Of a stretch of DNA of 64,000 bases, positions 53,045 to 61,770 are shown piece by piece (position 1 is the first letter of the stretch; the number at the start of each line of letters is the position of its first letter). The DNA comes from JAJDTQ01 sp965204235 (GTDB taxonomy: Bacteria > Desulfobacterota > Binatia > UBA9968 > JAJDTQ01). The stretch is taken from positions 3,596,001-3,660,000 of the forward strand of contig OZ241979.1 of assembly GCA_965204235.1 (NCBI GenBank), in the 5' to 3' direction. Below the pieces are notes generated by a model, which made no database searches, was not told where the DNA came from, and saw only the letters and a program-made list of their open reading frames with translations. Both the position numbers and the translations under genes were made by a program.

Positions 53045-54133
53045 ATGCTGCTCATCAACAACCGGGAAGTGGAAGAGCTGATGGACATGAAAGCCTGTCT
53101 CGACGCGCTGGAGACGGGCTACGACGACCTCGCCCGCAACGACGCGGTGTACCGGCCGAGGCTCGACGTGTGGGTGCCCTGCGAGCGTCCGGACGGTTAT
53201 TACCGCTGGGGCACCATGGAGGGAGCCAGCCGCAAGATCGGCACGTTCGCCATCCGCATGAAGTCGGACGTGGTCTATTGGCCCGGCGGCGATACCGAGG
53301 AAAAGTACTGCATGGAGCCGGGCAACTACTGTGGCCTCATCATGGTGTTCCGCATCGCCAACGGCGAGCCCCTGGCCATCATCAACGACGGCGTGCTCCA
53401 GCACATGCGGGTGGGCGGCTGCGCCGGGCTGGGGGCCAAGCACCTCGCCCGGGAGGACGCCGCGGTGGTGGGCATGTTCGGCTCGGGGGGCATGGCGCGG
53501 ACCTACCTCATGGCGTTCCACGAGGTCCGCTCCCTGGAGGAAGTCCGGGTGTACAGTCCCACCCGGGCCAACCGGGAGGCCTACGCCGGCGAGATGGGCG
53601 AGCGCCTGGGCCTCAAGGTCGTGGCAGTGGACCGGCCGGAAGACGTGGTGCGGGGTGCGGACATCGTGTCCGCCTGCACGGACTCCACCCGGGTGGTCTT
53701 CGACAACCCCGAATGGCTCAAGCGCGGCGCCCACCTCACTTGCGTCCGTTCGTGCGAGATCGGTCCCAGGGCGGTGAAGGCGTGCGACGTCTCGGTCAAG
53801 CTCGGACGCAACACCATGGTGCAACTCGACGAGGGCATGGTCCGGCTCCACGGGAACGTGGGCTACGTGGCCGGACAGCCCGAGGAGGTCGCGCGCATCC
53901 CCAACCCCACGGTGGACAACTACACAGGGGACTACTTCCACTACTTCATGGACGTGAAGCTCGGCCGGAAGCCGGGGCGCACCAGCCCGGACCAGACCAC
54001 CTTCTTCATCAACGCGGGCACCCAGGGGCTCCAGTTCGCGGCCTGCGCGGGGCGCGTCTATCAGATGGCCAGGGAGAAGGGCATGGGCCGCGAGTTGCCG
54101 ACGGAATGGTTCACCCAGGACATCCGGGACTAG
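53045..54133 (+). CDS. Ornithine cyclodeaminase / mu-crystallin family protein, paralogue A
   Basis: A 362-residue NAD(P)-dependent enzyme of the ornithine cyclodeaminase family. It starts LLINNREVEELMDMKACLDALETGYDDLA, and has a Rossmann segment VVGMFGSGGMARTYLMAF followed by VYSPTRANREAYAGEMG. The family includes cyclodeaminases, alanine dehydrogenases and imine reductases. The catalytic lysine of true cyclodeaminases is replaced here by RMKSD near residue 77, still a candidate. The ATG follows GAGGAA. A second family member lies downstream beyond mltA. Confidence 0.87.
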   Translation: MLLINNREVEELMDMKACLDALETGYDDLARNDAVYRPRLDVWVPCERPDGYYRWGTMEGASRKIGTFAIRMKSDVVYWPGGDTEEKYCMEPGNYCGLIMVFRIANGEPLAIINDGVLQHMRVGGCAGLGAKHLAREDAAVVGMFGSGGMARTYLMAFHEVRSLEEVRVYSPTRANREAYAGEMGERLGLKVVAVDRPEDVVRGADIVSACTDSTRVVFDNPEWLKRGAHLTCVRSCEIGPRAVKACDVSVKLGRNTMVQLDEGMVRLHGNVGYVAGQPEEVARIPNPTVDNYTGDYFHYFMDVKLGRKPGRTSPDQTTFFINAGTQGLQFAACAGRVYQMAREKGMGRELPTEWFTQDIRD

Positions 54134-54174
54134 CGGGCCGTTGCCGGGCCGTCGGCCGCCTGTCCGCGGTGCGC

Positions 54175-55287
54175 ATGCTCACCGTGGTCCTGGCCGCGCT
54201 GCTGGGTAGCTGCGAGTTGGCGCAGCCGCCCGCGTTCCCGAAGACGCCGGAGGAAGTCGGCGACGACCTGGACGCGCAGTCGCTGCGTGCGGCCGTGGCC
54301 GAGAGCCTCCGGTTCCTCGACGGCGTGCCCCCGGGGCGGCTCTTGGGCGACTGGCCCCGCCGGACCACCGCGGCGGACGTCCGGGCGACCCTGACGGACT
54401 TCCTGGAGCTTCTGGACGAGCCGCGGGAACCGGGGGCGAGCTGGCCGGACCGCGCCGCGGAACGGTTCGACTTCTTTCCCGCTCCGCCGGGTCCGAGCGG
54501 TGCGGACCCGCTGTTCACCGGCTACTACCAACCGGTCCTCGACGCCAGCCCGGTGGAGGCCGACGGTTACCGCTATCCGGTGTACCGGGAGCCGGACGAG
54601 CTGCGCGCCCGTTCCGGTGCGGCGGGGGAGGCGGCGGGGTACTCCCGCCGCCACATCGACGTGCTGGGGAGCCTCAGGGGCAAGGGTTACGAGATCGCCT
54701 GGCTCCGGGACCCGGTGGACCGCTTCTTCCTGCACATCCAGGGCTCGGGGCTGCTGCGGATGACCGACGGGCGCGAGACGCCGCTCAACTTCGCCGCCTC
54801 CAACGGCAGACCCTACACCAGCATCGGCCGGGTCCTGATCGACGAGGGCAAGCTGGACCGGGAGTCCATGTCCATGCAGCGGCTCCGCCGTTACGTTGCG
54901 GAGTTCCCGCACGAGCGCGAGGCGTTGTTCGCGCGCAACGAGCGGTACGTCTTCTTTCGGCTGGGGGAGGAGGGGCCCATCGGGAGCCTCGACGTCCCCC
55001 TCACGGCCGGGCGTTCGGTGGCCGCGGACCCCGCGGTCTATCCCAGGGGCGCGCTCCTGTTCATGGAGACCCGGACTCCGGTGGTGGACGAGTACGGGGC
55101 GCTGGCGGGTTGGCGCCCGGTCCGGCGGTTCGTGCTCAACCAGGACGCGGGCGCGGCCATCCGCGGCCCGGCCCGTGTGGACCTCTATTTCGGCAGCGGC
55201 CCCGGGGCAGGGGGGCAGGCCGGATACATGAAGAGCAGGGGAAAGCTCTATCTCGTGGTGAAGCGGGGACCGGCGCCGTCCAATTGA
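54175..55287 (+). CDS. mltA: Membrane-bound lytic murein transglycosylase A (MltA)
   Basis: A 370-residue outer-membrane-type transglycosylase cutting peptidoglycan glycan strands. MltA-domain motifs are FTGYYQPVLDASP, IAWLRDPVDRFFLHIQGSGLLRM and the 3D barrel ending FVLNQDAGAAIRGPARVDLYFG, which holds the catalytic aspartate. The N-terminus LTVVLAALLGSCELAQ looks like a lipobox (LGSC), so it is probably a lipoprotein. An in-frame GTG at 54169 would add an arginine and give a better signal peptide. MltA is a Gram-negative marker. It begins 41 bases after the ornithine-cyclodeaminase-like gene. Confidence 0.92.
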   Translation: MLTVVLAALLGSCELAQPPAFPKTPEEVGDDLDAQSLRAAVAESLRFLDGVPPGRLLGDWPRRTTAADVRATLTDFLELLDEPREPGASWPDRAAERFDFFPAPPGPSGADPLFTGYYQPVLDASPVEADGYRYPVYREPDELRARSGAAGEAAGYSRRHIDVLGSLRGKGYEIAWLRDPVDRFFLHIQGSGLLRMTDGRETPLNFAASNGRPYTSIGRVLIDEGKLDRESMSMQRLRRYVAEFPHEREALFARNERYVFFRLGEEGPIGSLDVPLTAGRSVAADPAVYPRGALLFMETRTPVVDEYGALAGWRPVRRFVLNQDAGAAIRGPARVDLYFGSGPGAGGQAGYMKSRGKLYLVVKRGPAPSN

Positions 55288-55456
55288 GGAAACTCCGAAC
55301 GATTGCCCCCGTTCGTCCCGAGCGCAGCGAAGCCGAAGGCGGGGCAGGGAGGACCGCAATGGCCGAGAAATTGCCCCCGTTCGTCCTGAGCGTAGCGAAG
55401 CGAAGTCGAAGGACGCGCTTTTCCATGGGGAGAAGCGCCTCGATCCAGGATTGGAG
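55288..55456 (+). repeat. Dispersed palindromic repeat, copy 6 (forward, two cores)
   Basis: Begins GGAAACTCCGAACGATTGCC right at the mltA stop and contains two core units, the second with the full CCTGAGCGTAGCGAAGCGAAG. It ends near the start of the next gene's leader. Confidence 0.85.
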
Positions 55457-55493
55457 CGCCGCCGCGGCGTAGATCGACCACAGGGAGGTTGCA

Positions 55494-56582
55494 ATGGCGC
55501 AAGTCTTGTTGCTGGGACCCGATGACATGAACGGGCTCATCACCATGAAGGAGGCGGTGGACGCCATGGAGCGGGGATACAGGGACTGGGCGGCGAACCG
55601 GGAGGTGGCCGCGGTGCGGCGGCGGGTCCACGCGCCGTCCGGGGCCCGGGTCACGGTGCACCAGGGCGCTCCGTACTCCGCGGGCTCCACCGGCATACTG
55701 ACTCACTGCGAACAGGTGGTGGTCCACGACGACGGCATCCAGACCTACGCCACCCGGGGGCGGCCGGTACGGGTCATGTTCGACTCCGACAACTCCGAGC
55801 TCAAGGCCATCACCGTGGGCGAGTTGCGGGTCCGGGAGTTGCCCGAGGCCAACAACGTGGTGAACGTGCAGACCGCGTGCTCCACCGCGGTGGGCATCAA
55901 GCACCTGGCGCGCCAGAGCTCCAGGGTAGTCGGCGTGCTGGGCTCCAGGGCCCAGGCCGAGTGCCAGTTGACCGCGTGCAAGGCGGTGGTTCCGGGCCTC
56001 CAGGAAGCCAGGGTCTATAGCCCCAACCCGGACAACCGCACCCGGTTCGCCGCCAGGATGACCGAGATCCTGGACATGGAAGTGCGGCCGGTGAGCTCGA
56101 ACCGGGAGGCGGTGCAGGGGGTGGACGTGCTGCTTTCCGTGACCAACTCCAACGTGCCGACCTTCGAAGGCGGCTGGCTCGAGCCGGGGGTGCACCTGTG
56201 CTCCATCGTCTCCAGCAACATCGGCCTGCTGCGCGGCGGCTTCATCCGGCAGAAGCGGCGCGAGGTGGACGACGCCACCCTGAAGCGCTGCGACGTCATC
56301 GTCTGCAACTCGAAGGACCAGGAGATCCTGGACGAACCCGGAGTCCTGTGGGACCCCGTCCAGCAGGGCGTCATCACCTGGGACGACGTGTGGGACCTGG
56401 GCGAGATCCTGTCCGGACAGGCCCCGGGCCGGACCTCGGAGGAGCAGATCAGCTTCTACAAGAACAACGCCTTCTGGGGCGTGGGCGACCAGGCCATCGG
56501 CCAACTCCTGTACGAGCGCGCAGTGGAGAAGGGGCTGGGGACCTGGCTGCCCATCGACGGCGCCGAGTACCGGGAGTCGTAG
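55494..56582 (+). CDS. Ornithine cyclodeaminase / mu-crystallin family protein, paralogue B
   Basis: A 362-residue member of the same family as 53045-54133 but distinct in sequence. It has LLGPDDMNGLITMKEAVDAMERGYRDWA, RPVRVMFDSDNSELKAI, GIKHLARQSSRVVGVLGSRAQAECQLTA and VYSPNPDNRTRFAARMTEILDME. The length equals paralogue A exactly, so the two are a dispersed duplication separated by mltA and a repeat. GGGAGG precedes the ATG. Probable NAD(P)-dependent dehydrogenase or cyclodeaminase. Confidence 0.88.
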   Translation: MAQVLLLGPDDMNGLITMKEAVDAMERGYRDWAANREVAAVRRRVHAPSGARVTVHQGAPYSAGSTGILTHCEQVVVHDDGIQTYATRGRPVRVMFDSDNSELKAITVGELRVRELPEANNVVNVQTACSTAVGIKHLARQSSRVVGVLGSRAQAECQLTACKAVVPGLQEARVYSPNPDNRTRFAARMTEILDMEVRPVSSNREAVQGVDVLLSVTNSNVPTFEGGWLEPGVHLCSIVSSNIGLLRGGFIRQKRREVDDATLKRCDVIVCNSKDQEILDEPGVLWDPVQQGVITWDDVWDLGEILSGQAPGRTSEEQISFYKNNAFWGVGDQAIGQLLYERAVEKGLGTWLPIDGAEYRES

Positions 56583-56596
56583 CCGGCGGCCGGCTC

Positions 56597-56995
56597 CTAT
56601 TTGGCGTTCCCCTGTCTTTCGAGGATCTCGATCCGCACGTTGTCCGGGCCGCGCACGAAGGCGATCTTGAGGCCAGGGCGAAGCAGCCGGGGCTCGGAGA
56701 AGAACTCCGCGCCCCGCATCCTGAGCTCGGCCGCGGCCTCGTCCAGATCCTCCACCCGCAGGCCGAAGTGGTCAAGGCCGATGTACGGACGATCCGGGGC
56801 GGCCGGCGCGTCTTGGTCCGGCTGGGCCCGGGCGATGCAGATGGTCAGGCCGCCGATCTCCACGTCCACCCGGGAGCGTCCGTCGGTCTGGACGGACTCG
56901 ACGATCTCCGCATCGAACATGTGGCGGTAGTACTGCGCCGCGGCCTCGGGGTCCCGGCTGCGTAGATGGATGTGGTCTCGCGTGTACTTGGGCAT
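56597..56995 (-). CDS. VOC superfamily (glyoxalase/dioxygenase-like) protein
   Basis: A 132-residue paired beta-alpha-beta-beta-beta protein. The metal ligands are expected from DHIHLRSRDPEAAAQYY (first His) and YIGLDHFGLRVEDLDEAAAEL (second His), with RIEILE closing the site (Glu). VOC enzymes isomerise, epimerise, cleave or bind small molecules. It is convergent with the preceding gene and stands alone. A dispersed repeat lies just upstream. Confidence 0.9.
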   Translation of the reverse strand: MPKYTRDHIHLRSRDPEAAAQYYRHMFDAEIVESVQTDGRSRVDVEIGGLTICIARAQPDQDAPAAPDRPYIGLDHFGLRVEDLDEAAAELRMRGAEFFSEPRLLRPGLKIAFVRGPDNVRIEILERQGNAK

Positions 56996-57037
56996 GGGTC
57001 TCCTCCTGCGGCAGCGAGCAAAGGGAAGCTCCTGCCT

Positions 57038-57076
57038 CCGTTCGTCCTGAGCGTAGCGTAGCGGAGTCGAAGGGCG
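57038..57076 (+). repeat. Dispersed palindromic repeat, copy 7 (core only, diverged)
   Basis: Carries CCGTTCGTCCTGAGCGTAG with altered flanks (GCGGAGTCGAAGGGCG). The outer ends are missing or unrecognisable. It adjoins the truncated 3' end of the degraded gene. Confidence 0.7.
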
Positions 57077-57084
57077 CCATCCCG

Positions 57085-58388
57085 TTGCCTTGCCCCCAGT
57101 TGGAGGTCGCCATGCGATGCTTCCGGTACGACCACCCGCCATCCATATAGCCCCTCGACCGATATCGGCCGATTGTCGAGAAGCCGTTCTCCCTCCGGGT
57201 TGAGGATCATGCCGCTTCGAGCCGGCCAAGGAGCCTGAAGATTGAGCGTGGCGCCGGTCACTGGTTCGGACAGCCTGAGGTCAATCAGGCCTGGAGCCAT
57301 ACCTTGCGTTTCCAGAGACAATTTCACTGCCCCGTCGACAACGTCAGATCTTTTTTCGACTCCACCGGCCCGCATGGTGACGCGCCACTCGCTTTCGAGT
57401 CCTTCAGCTTTGAGCGTAACTTGTCCCGGACTTGTCTCACGCAGTCCGAAATGCGTGGATTCGGGAATTCGGAAAAGCTGAAAACTCGCCAAGGTAGCGC
57501 CTTGTCGCACCCATTCTACGATTTCGCTGAAGAGAAGCTGTCCGCGCGTTCGTTGAAGTTCGTGCTCCGGAATTCGGTGTAAAGGGGATGCGCCGATCTG
57601 CCCGAAGAAGACTATTTTGCCTTGGTAAACAGGTGCGTCTCTCTGAAGACGCCATCCACGCAGAATCTTGCCAGATACCGTGAACCGTGCTTCAAGTGCT
57701 TCGTCTTCGGAGTCTGTCTCGATCAGATAGCGTCTTTTGCCAAGCTTGATGTCGCCTTTTCCTGAAATGCGCCAGAGAAACCCGGCAGGCGCGATTTTCG
57801 GCTCTTCAAGCATCAGTCCGGTATCAGTCTCGGGCTCGACATCCTGAGACGTCAAGAGCCAAAGGCAAGCCGCCCGTGTCTTCCCACTGCTCGACAGTGG
57901 CGTCAGCCGCTGATCTGTGGCGCCTTCGGTCCGATCGGCGCTTCTCCAAAAGCTTGGCGCTTCCTCTGGAGCGGGAAACCCCGGGTCGATCACCGCCTCT
58001 CCTTTCATCCGGCCGTCGGCGAAAGCTGCCAGTGTGAATGGTTCCTGCGGATGAAATGGAAACTGCATCCCTCCGGTGCCCCCAAAGCGGCGGAGCCGCC
58101 AGCCCTTACCCTCAGGTGCGGCACTGTATGTGAGTCCGTCGATTGACTTTGTTCCTGCGGGCAGCAGTCGAAATCTGAGTTCCTCACATCCGGGAACAAC
58201 GACGCAGGCAGCCACCCGTCGTCATTGAGAGCCAAGTAACCATGCCAAGCTCCCGTTTCGTCACGCCGCAGTTCACGCTTCGAAGTTTTCCGGCGAACAG
58301 TCATAAGCGTGAAGAGGCCGTCCATCGGGTTCCGCCAATCCGCACTGGTTGATGATTTTGGATACCGCTTCCACGTGCCGGTCACCAT
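57085..58388 (-). pseudogene. Degraded gene of unknown family, frameshifted and truncated
   Basis: A coding-like stretch split into two frames. From 58388 one frame reads VTGTWKRYPKSSTSADWRNPMDGLFTL to GYLALNDDGWLPAS. Near 58200 the sense switches to another frame reading GCEELRFRLLPAGTKSIDGL and runs, without stops, to LQLGARQRDGA near 57085, where a dispersed repeat begins. A stop lies just before 58388 in the first frame, and the segment there looks like the middle of a protein, so the N-terminus is probably lost. Base composition is lower in G+C than the flanks, suggesting foreign DNA. The beta-rich content is not assigned to a family. Confidence 0.6.
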
Positions 58389-58629
58389 TGAGAAACCGAC
58401 AGTGGTTTCGGTGATTCATCCATGAGATCGTGAAGCATCTTGGACTTACTCCGTTTCGGTGGACAGGTGATGGCTTTCGCCTATGTCAAGGTGATGGGTG
58501 AGAGCCGGTAAGGGGAGATTCTCCTTGGTTCCGGGGGTGATTGTGGACCCCGGCCTGCGAGACCGTGCCCATGGCGTTGTCGTAGCAGTCGCCCGCGGAG
58601 CCGGTCAAGGGCCCCACAGTCATATTGAG
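58389..58629. other. Intergenic stretch, nothing recognised
   Basis: Between the degraded gene and repeat copy 8. It contains no convincing gene. It may be the remains of the degraded gene's 5' part. Confidence 0.3.
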
Positions 58630-58760
58630 AAGACCCTGAACAATCGGGACAGGGGGGCATGAGCGCGCCCTTCGACTCCGCTACGCTACGCTCAGGACGA
58701 ACGAAGAAGAGGGTCACGTGAGGGAATATCTCTATCCATGACTCTATTGTTCAGGGTTTC
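58630..58760 (-). repeat. Dispersed palindromic repeat, copy 8 (reverse, both ends present)
   Basis: Left end AAGACCCTGAACAAT and right end ATTGTTCAGGGTTTC form a clear terminal inverted repeat. The core is present in reverse orientation. It ends eight bases from the queE stop. Confidence 0.88.
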
Positions 58761-58767
58761 ATCAAGC

Positions 58768-59364
58768 CTAACGGACGTTCCAGAGCTTGTGCTGCTGCAC
58801 CGACAGGCGCCACCGCGGGTGCTCCCTGACCAGTCGAACGCACCATTCGAGGGTCCTGGGGTCCAGGCGGCTGCCGTCGAAGGCGGGGGAGATGAGGTAG
58901 TGGTCGGCTTTCACCACCGTCCTCGGAATGCCCTGGCCGTGGGCGCGCACGTACTTGACCTCGTGGGCCACGCGCTGGCGGACGCAGTGCTCCGCCACCT
59001 TGGGCGACACGGTGATCCAGTCGATGCCCGGCGGAAGCTCCACCGTGCCGTTGGTCTCCACCGCGAGCCGGTAGCCCCGCTCGTGGAGGTACTCGACCAG
59101 CGGGGCGTCCACCTGTTGGCCGGGTTCCCCCCCTGTGAGTATGACCCAGGAGCATTGGGGCGCCAGCTCCCGCAGGTAATCGACCATGGCCTCCGCGGTC
59201 CACCGCCTGCCGGAGACGAACTCGGTGTCGCAGTCGAACCCGTGGGTCTCCGCGGCGCACCGCAGGTTGCACCCCTGGAACCGCAGGAACAGGTTGGCGG
59301 TGCCCGCCCGCATGCCCTCGCCCTGGAGCGAGTAGAACATCTCGTTCACGCGGTAGGTCTTCAT
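58768..59364 (-). CDS. queE: 7-carboxy-7-deazaguanine synthase QueE (radical SAM)
   Basis: A 198-residue radical SAM enzyme converting 6-carboxytetrahydropterin to 7-carboxy-7-deazaguanine in queuosine/7-deazaguanine synthesis. It starts MKTYRVNEMFYSLQGEGMRAG. The cluster cysteines are in CNLRCAAETHGFDCDTEF (C-x3-C-x8-C, an expanded form of the usual CxxxCxxC), followed by VILTGGEP. The ATG overlaps the stop of queD (ATGA). Neither queC nor queF is in this window. Confidence 0.93.
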   Translation of the reverse strand: MKTYRVNEMFYSLQGEGMRAGTANLFLRFQGCNLRCAAETHGFDCDTEFVSGRRWTAEAMVDYLRELAPQCSWVILTGGEPGQQVDAPLVEYLHERGYRLAVETNGTVELPPGIDWITVSPKVAEHCVRQRVAHEVKYVRAHGQGIPRTVVKADHYLISPAFDGSRLDPRTLEWCVRLVREHPRWRLSVQQHKLWNVR

Positions 59365-59726
59365 GGCCGGTACTCGCACCTGCTGGTGCACGTCTCCTCG
59401 ATGACGACCGCGGCCAACAGCGGCAGCCCGGGTTTGAGCCGGTCGTAGATCCAGCGGGCCACCTCTTCGCTGGTGGGGTTGTCGAGTCCGGTGGAGTCGT
59501 TGAGGTGCCAGTGGTCCAGCGACTCTTCCACCAGCGGCGCCACTGCCGCGGCGATGGCGTCGAAGTCCATGACCATGCCTCGGTCGGACCCCGCGGTGGA
59601 AAGCTCGCTCGCGGAACAGACCACGCGCCCGACCCAGGAATGGCCGTGCAGCCGCGCGCACTTGCCCCGATGGTGGGGCAGGCGGTGGCTCGCCTCGAAG
59701 CGGAATTCCTTGGAAACGGTCCACAT
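59361..59726 (-). CDS. queD: 6-carboxytetrahydropterin synthase QueD
   Basis: A 121-residue enzyme making 6-carboxytetrahydropterin from dihydroneopterin triphosphate. Zinc ligands His14, His27 and His29 (EASHRLP, ARLHGHSW) and the catalytic Cys23 are present, and VIEETCTSRCEY holds the substrate-binding glutamate. It supplies the substrate of the coupled queE product. These two genes form the first steps of 7-deazaguanine synthesis. Confidence 0.94.
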   Translation of the reverse strand: MWTVSKEFRFEASHRLPHHRGKCARLHGHSWVGRVVCSASELSTAGSDRGMVMDFDAIAAAVAPLVEESLDHWHLNDSTGLDNPTSEEVARWIYDRLKPGLPLLAAVVIEETCTSRCEYRP

Positions 59727-60107
59727 GGCGCGTCGCAGGGGCGTCCTGGTCCGGCCGCGGTCCCTGTGCCCGGGGCCGCGGTCCCCGGAAGTTTACGACG
59801 CGCTCCCCATAACATCAACGGACGCTTTCGGAGACATCCTTCGGATCCCTGCGCGAGGGAGCGGCGCGAGGCGCCGGAGCCGTCACCGCCGCCCGGATCT
59901 GCGCCAAGTTCGAGTCCATGCGCGCGGGAGCGGCGGCAGCGCTTCCAAGTAACGAACCGGACTGTTAGATTTCCAACTGAAGGAAACCCTGAACGATTGC
60001 CCCGTTCATCCTGAGCGAAGCGAAGTCGAAGGACGCGCTTTCCCATAGGGAGGGGGGTAGATGGCCTCAAGCCGGAATCGTTCAGAGTTTCCCGAAAGCG
60101 AGGGCAG
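59727..60107. other. Intergenic region with repeat copy 9
   Basis: This 381-base divergent gap contains repeat copy 9 (59982-60092) and otherwise no recognisable gene. It must hold the promoter of queD-queE. Confidence 0.5.
59982..60092 (+). repeat. Dispersed palindromic repeat, copy 9 (forward, best-preserved ends)
   Basis: Left end GGAAACCCTGAACGATT and right end AATCGTTCAGAGTTTCC match as a 17-bp inverted repeat with one mismatch. The length is 111 bases. This copy defines the family's ends. Confidence 0.92.
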
Positions 60108-60470
60108 GTGGCGGGAGTTACGTTTTCCATCTGGGCGGGGGTTTCGGGCGTGCTCGCGGGCGCGCTCGCGTTGGCCTGCTTTCGGGGCCGTCTCGGAAAC
60201 CCGGAACGGTACTGGCTGGTGGGGCTCCTGGCCGTGGCTCCCGCCTGGGTCATCGCGCTGACCGTCCTGCTGGGAGGGTTGTCCGGCGAGGACCCGGACA
60301 AGAGCCTCAAGGCATTTCTGGCGGCCTCGTCCGCCTGTGCGCTGCTGGGCGTCATCGTCACCGAGTTCTGCGTGAGACGCCTCGAGGTCCGGTCCCCGGT
60401 GTTGCACTGGCTCCTGGGGGCCGCGGCGCTGATGCCTTCCTGGGGGATCATCCTGTGGAGGGTGTGGTGA
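60108..60470 (+). CDS. Small membrane protein of unknown function
   Basis: A 120-residue protein with four hydrophobic segments (FSIWAGVSGVLAGALALACF, WLVGLLAVAPAWVIALTVLL, FLAASSACALLGVIVTEFC, WLLGAAALMPSWGIILW). It begins with a GTG at 60108, and its stop overlaps the GTG start of the CtaG-like gene (GTGA). Coupling suggests a role in the cytochrome oxidase assembly context. No family was recognised. Confidence 0.6.
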   Translation: MAGVTFSIWAGVSGVLAGALALACFRGRLGNPERYWLVGLLAVAPAWVIALTVLLGGLSGEDPDKSLKAFLAASSACALLGVIVTEFCVRRLEVRSPVLHWLLGAAALMPSWGIILWRVW

Positions 60471-61609
60471 GTTTGGGGACGACGACGCCCCGGCGGCCGC
60501 GTTTCCGCCGGCCGGCCTGCGCCGGGGCCCCGGTCCGGTCCGTCCCGGCGCGGCGGGAAGACGCCGGCCTCGCCCCGGCCGCCTCACCCTCGACGGCGGC
60601 GCCAAGTTGGGGTCCGCGGGCGGCGCGCTGGAAAGGCGCCGGCCTCGCCTTGGCCGCGGTCCTGTGGCCGCAGGCGGTGGGTGCGCACGGCGGCGCGGCC
60701 CACGAGCCGTTGCCGCTCGACGCGCTGGTCTCGGTGGCGGGAATGATCGACTGGAACTGGCGGGTGGACATCCTCCTGGTCCTGCTCCTGGCCGCCGGCC
60801 TGTACCTCCGGGGATGGTTGCGCCTGCGGCGGCAGGCCGAAGGCGCCGCCACCGTGCCCGGCCTCGCGCTCTACCTGGGCGGCATTGCCGCGCTGGTGGC
60901 CGCGCTGGTCTCTCCGGTGGACCGTCTGGCGTCCGAGCGCCTCAGCATGCACATGGTGCAGCACGTGCTGCTGTTGATGGCGGCGCCCCTGGGGATCCTC
61001 CTGGCCAATCCCTTTGCCGCGGTGGTCTGGGGTCTCCCCGCGTTCGTCCGGGACAGGTTCGCGGCGCTGTTCCGGGAAGGCCGCCCCGGGCGTTCGACGC
61101 TCTCCGCGCTGACGTTCATGCCGGTGGCATGGACCCTCTACGTGGCCAACCTGTGGGTATGGCACCATCCGGTCCTGTACCAGGCGGCGCTGCGCCACTG
61201 GTGGCTGCACGACTTGGAGCACTGGCTGTTTTTCGCCGCCGCAGTGCTCTTCTGGTGGCCTATCGCCAACGCGGCGCCCCTGTTCCGACACGGACGCCCG
61301 CTGGGGCCGCGGGTCGTGTACCTGTTGGCCGCCACGTTGCAGAACACGCTCCTGGGCATGGCCATCGCCCTGCCCGAACGGGTCCTCTACCCGTTCTACG
61401 GCGCTCTTCCCGTGCTGGAGGCACTCACTCCCATCCAGGACCAGGCCCTCGGCGGCGGCATCATGTGGGTCAGCGGCCACATGTACCTTCTACCGCTGCT
61501 GGCGCTCGTGGCCCGCCGGCTGGTTGCCGAGGACGACGCAGCCAACGCCGAGGACCGGGACGCGAGCGTAGCTCCCGCCGCCCGGTCGCCCCACCCGGTG
61601 GAGCCATGA
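60467..61609 (+). CDS. CtaG-type cytochrome c oxidase assembly protein (caa3/DUF family)
   Basis: A 380-residue polytopic protein with about seven hydrophobic segments in residues 85-350. Histidines lie in MHMVQHVLLLMAAP, NLWVWHHPVLYQAALRHWWLHDLEHW and SGHMYLLPLLALV, matching the CtaG_caa3 family that delivers copper or assists caa3-type oxidase assembly. The GTG at 60467 gives an arginine- and proline-rich 55-residue leader of uncertain reality; a later start is possible. Followed by a repeat and a TlpA-like gene, which fits a cytochrome maturation group. Confidence 0.87.
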   Translation: MSLGTTTPRRPRFRRPACAGAPVRSVPARREDAGLAPAASPSTAAPSWGPRAARWKGAGLALAAVLWPQAVGAHGGAAHEPLPLDALVSVAGMIDWNWRVDILLVLLLAAGLYLRGWLRLRRQAEGAATVPGLALYLGGIAALVAALVSPVDRLASERLSMHMVQHVLLLMAAPLGILLANPFAAVVWGLPAFVRDRFAALFREGRPGRSTLSALTFMPVAWTLYVANLWVWHHPVLYQAALRHWWLHDLEHWLFFAAAVLFWWPIANAAPLFRHGRPLGPRVVYLLAATLQNTLLGMAIALPERVLYPFYGALPVLEALTPIQDQALGGGIMWVSGHMYLLPLLALVARRLVAEDDAANAEDRDASVAPAARSPHPVEP

Positions 61610-61619
61610 ACCGTCTTGG

Positions 61620-61762
61620 GGAACCTCTGAACGATTCCGGCTCGAGGCGCCTCTCTCGATGGGAAAGCGCGTCCTTCGACTTCGCTTCGCTACGCTCAGG
61701 ACGAACGGAGCTCTTCGCTACGTCATGTTCGGGACGAACGGGGGCAATCGTTCGGAGTTTCC
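61620..61762 (-). repeat. Dispersed palindromic repeat, copy 10 (reverse, expanded)
   Basis: Left end GGAACCTCTGAACGATT and right end AATCGTTCGGAGTTTCC form the terminal inverted repeat. The core is in reverse orientation with about 35 extra bases on its right side. It lies between the ctaG-like and tlpA-like genes. Confidence 0.9.
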
Positions 61763-61770
61763 CTGGAGCC

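Noticed and set aside
58768..59364. QueE cysteine spacing considered a broken radical SAM site
   Set aside because: The C-x3-C-x8-C form with a GFDCDTEF ending occurs in other QueE proteins, so it is a known variant.
13481..61762. Repeats considered as a CRISPR array
   Set aside because: Copies are dispersed over 48 kb with genes between and inverted orientations, with no regular spacers and no cas genes.
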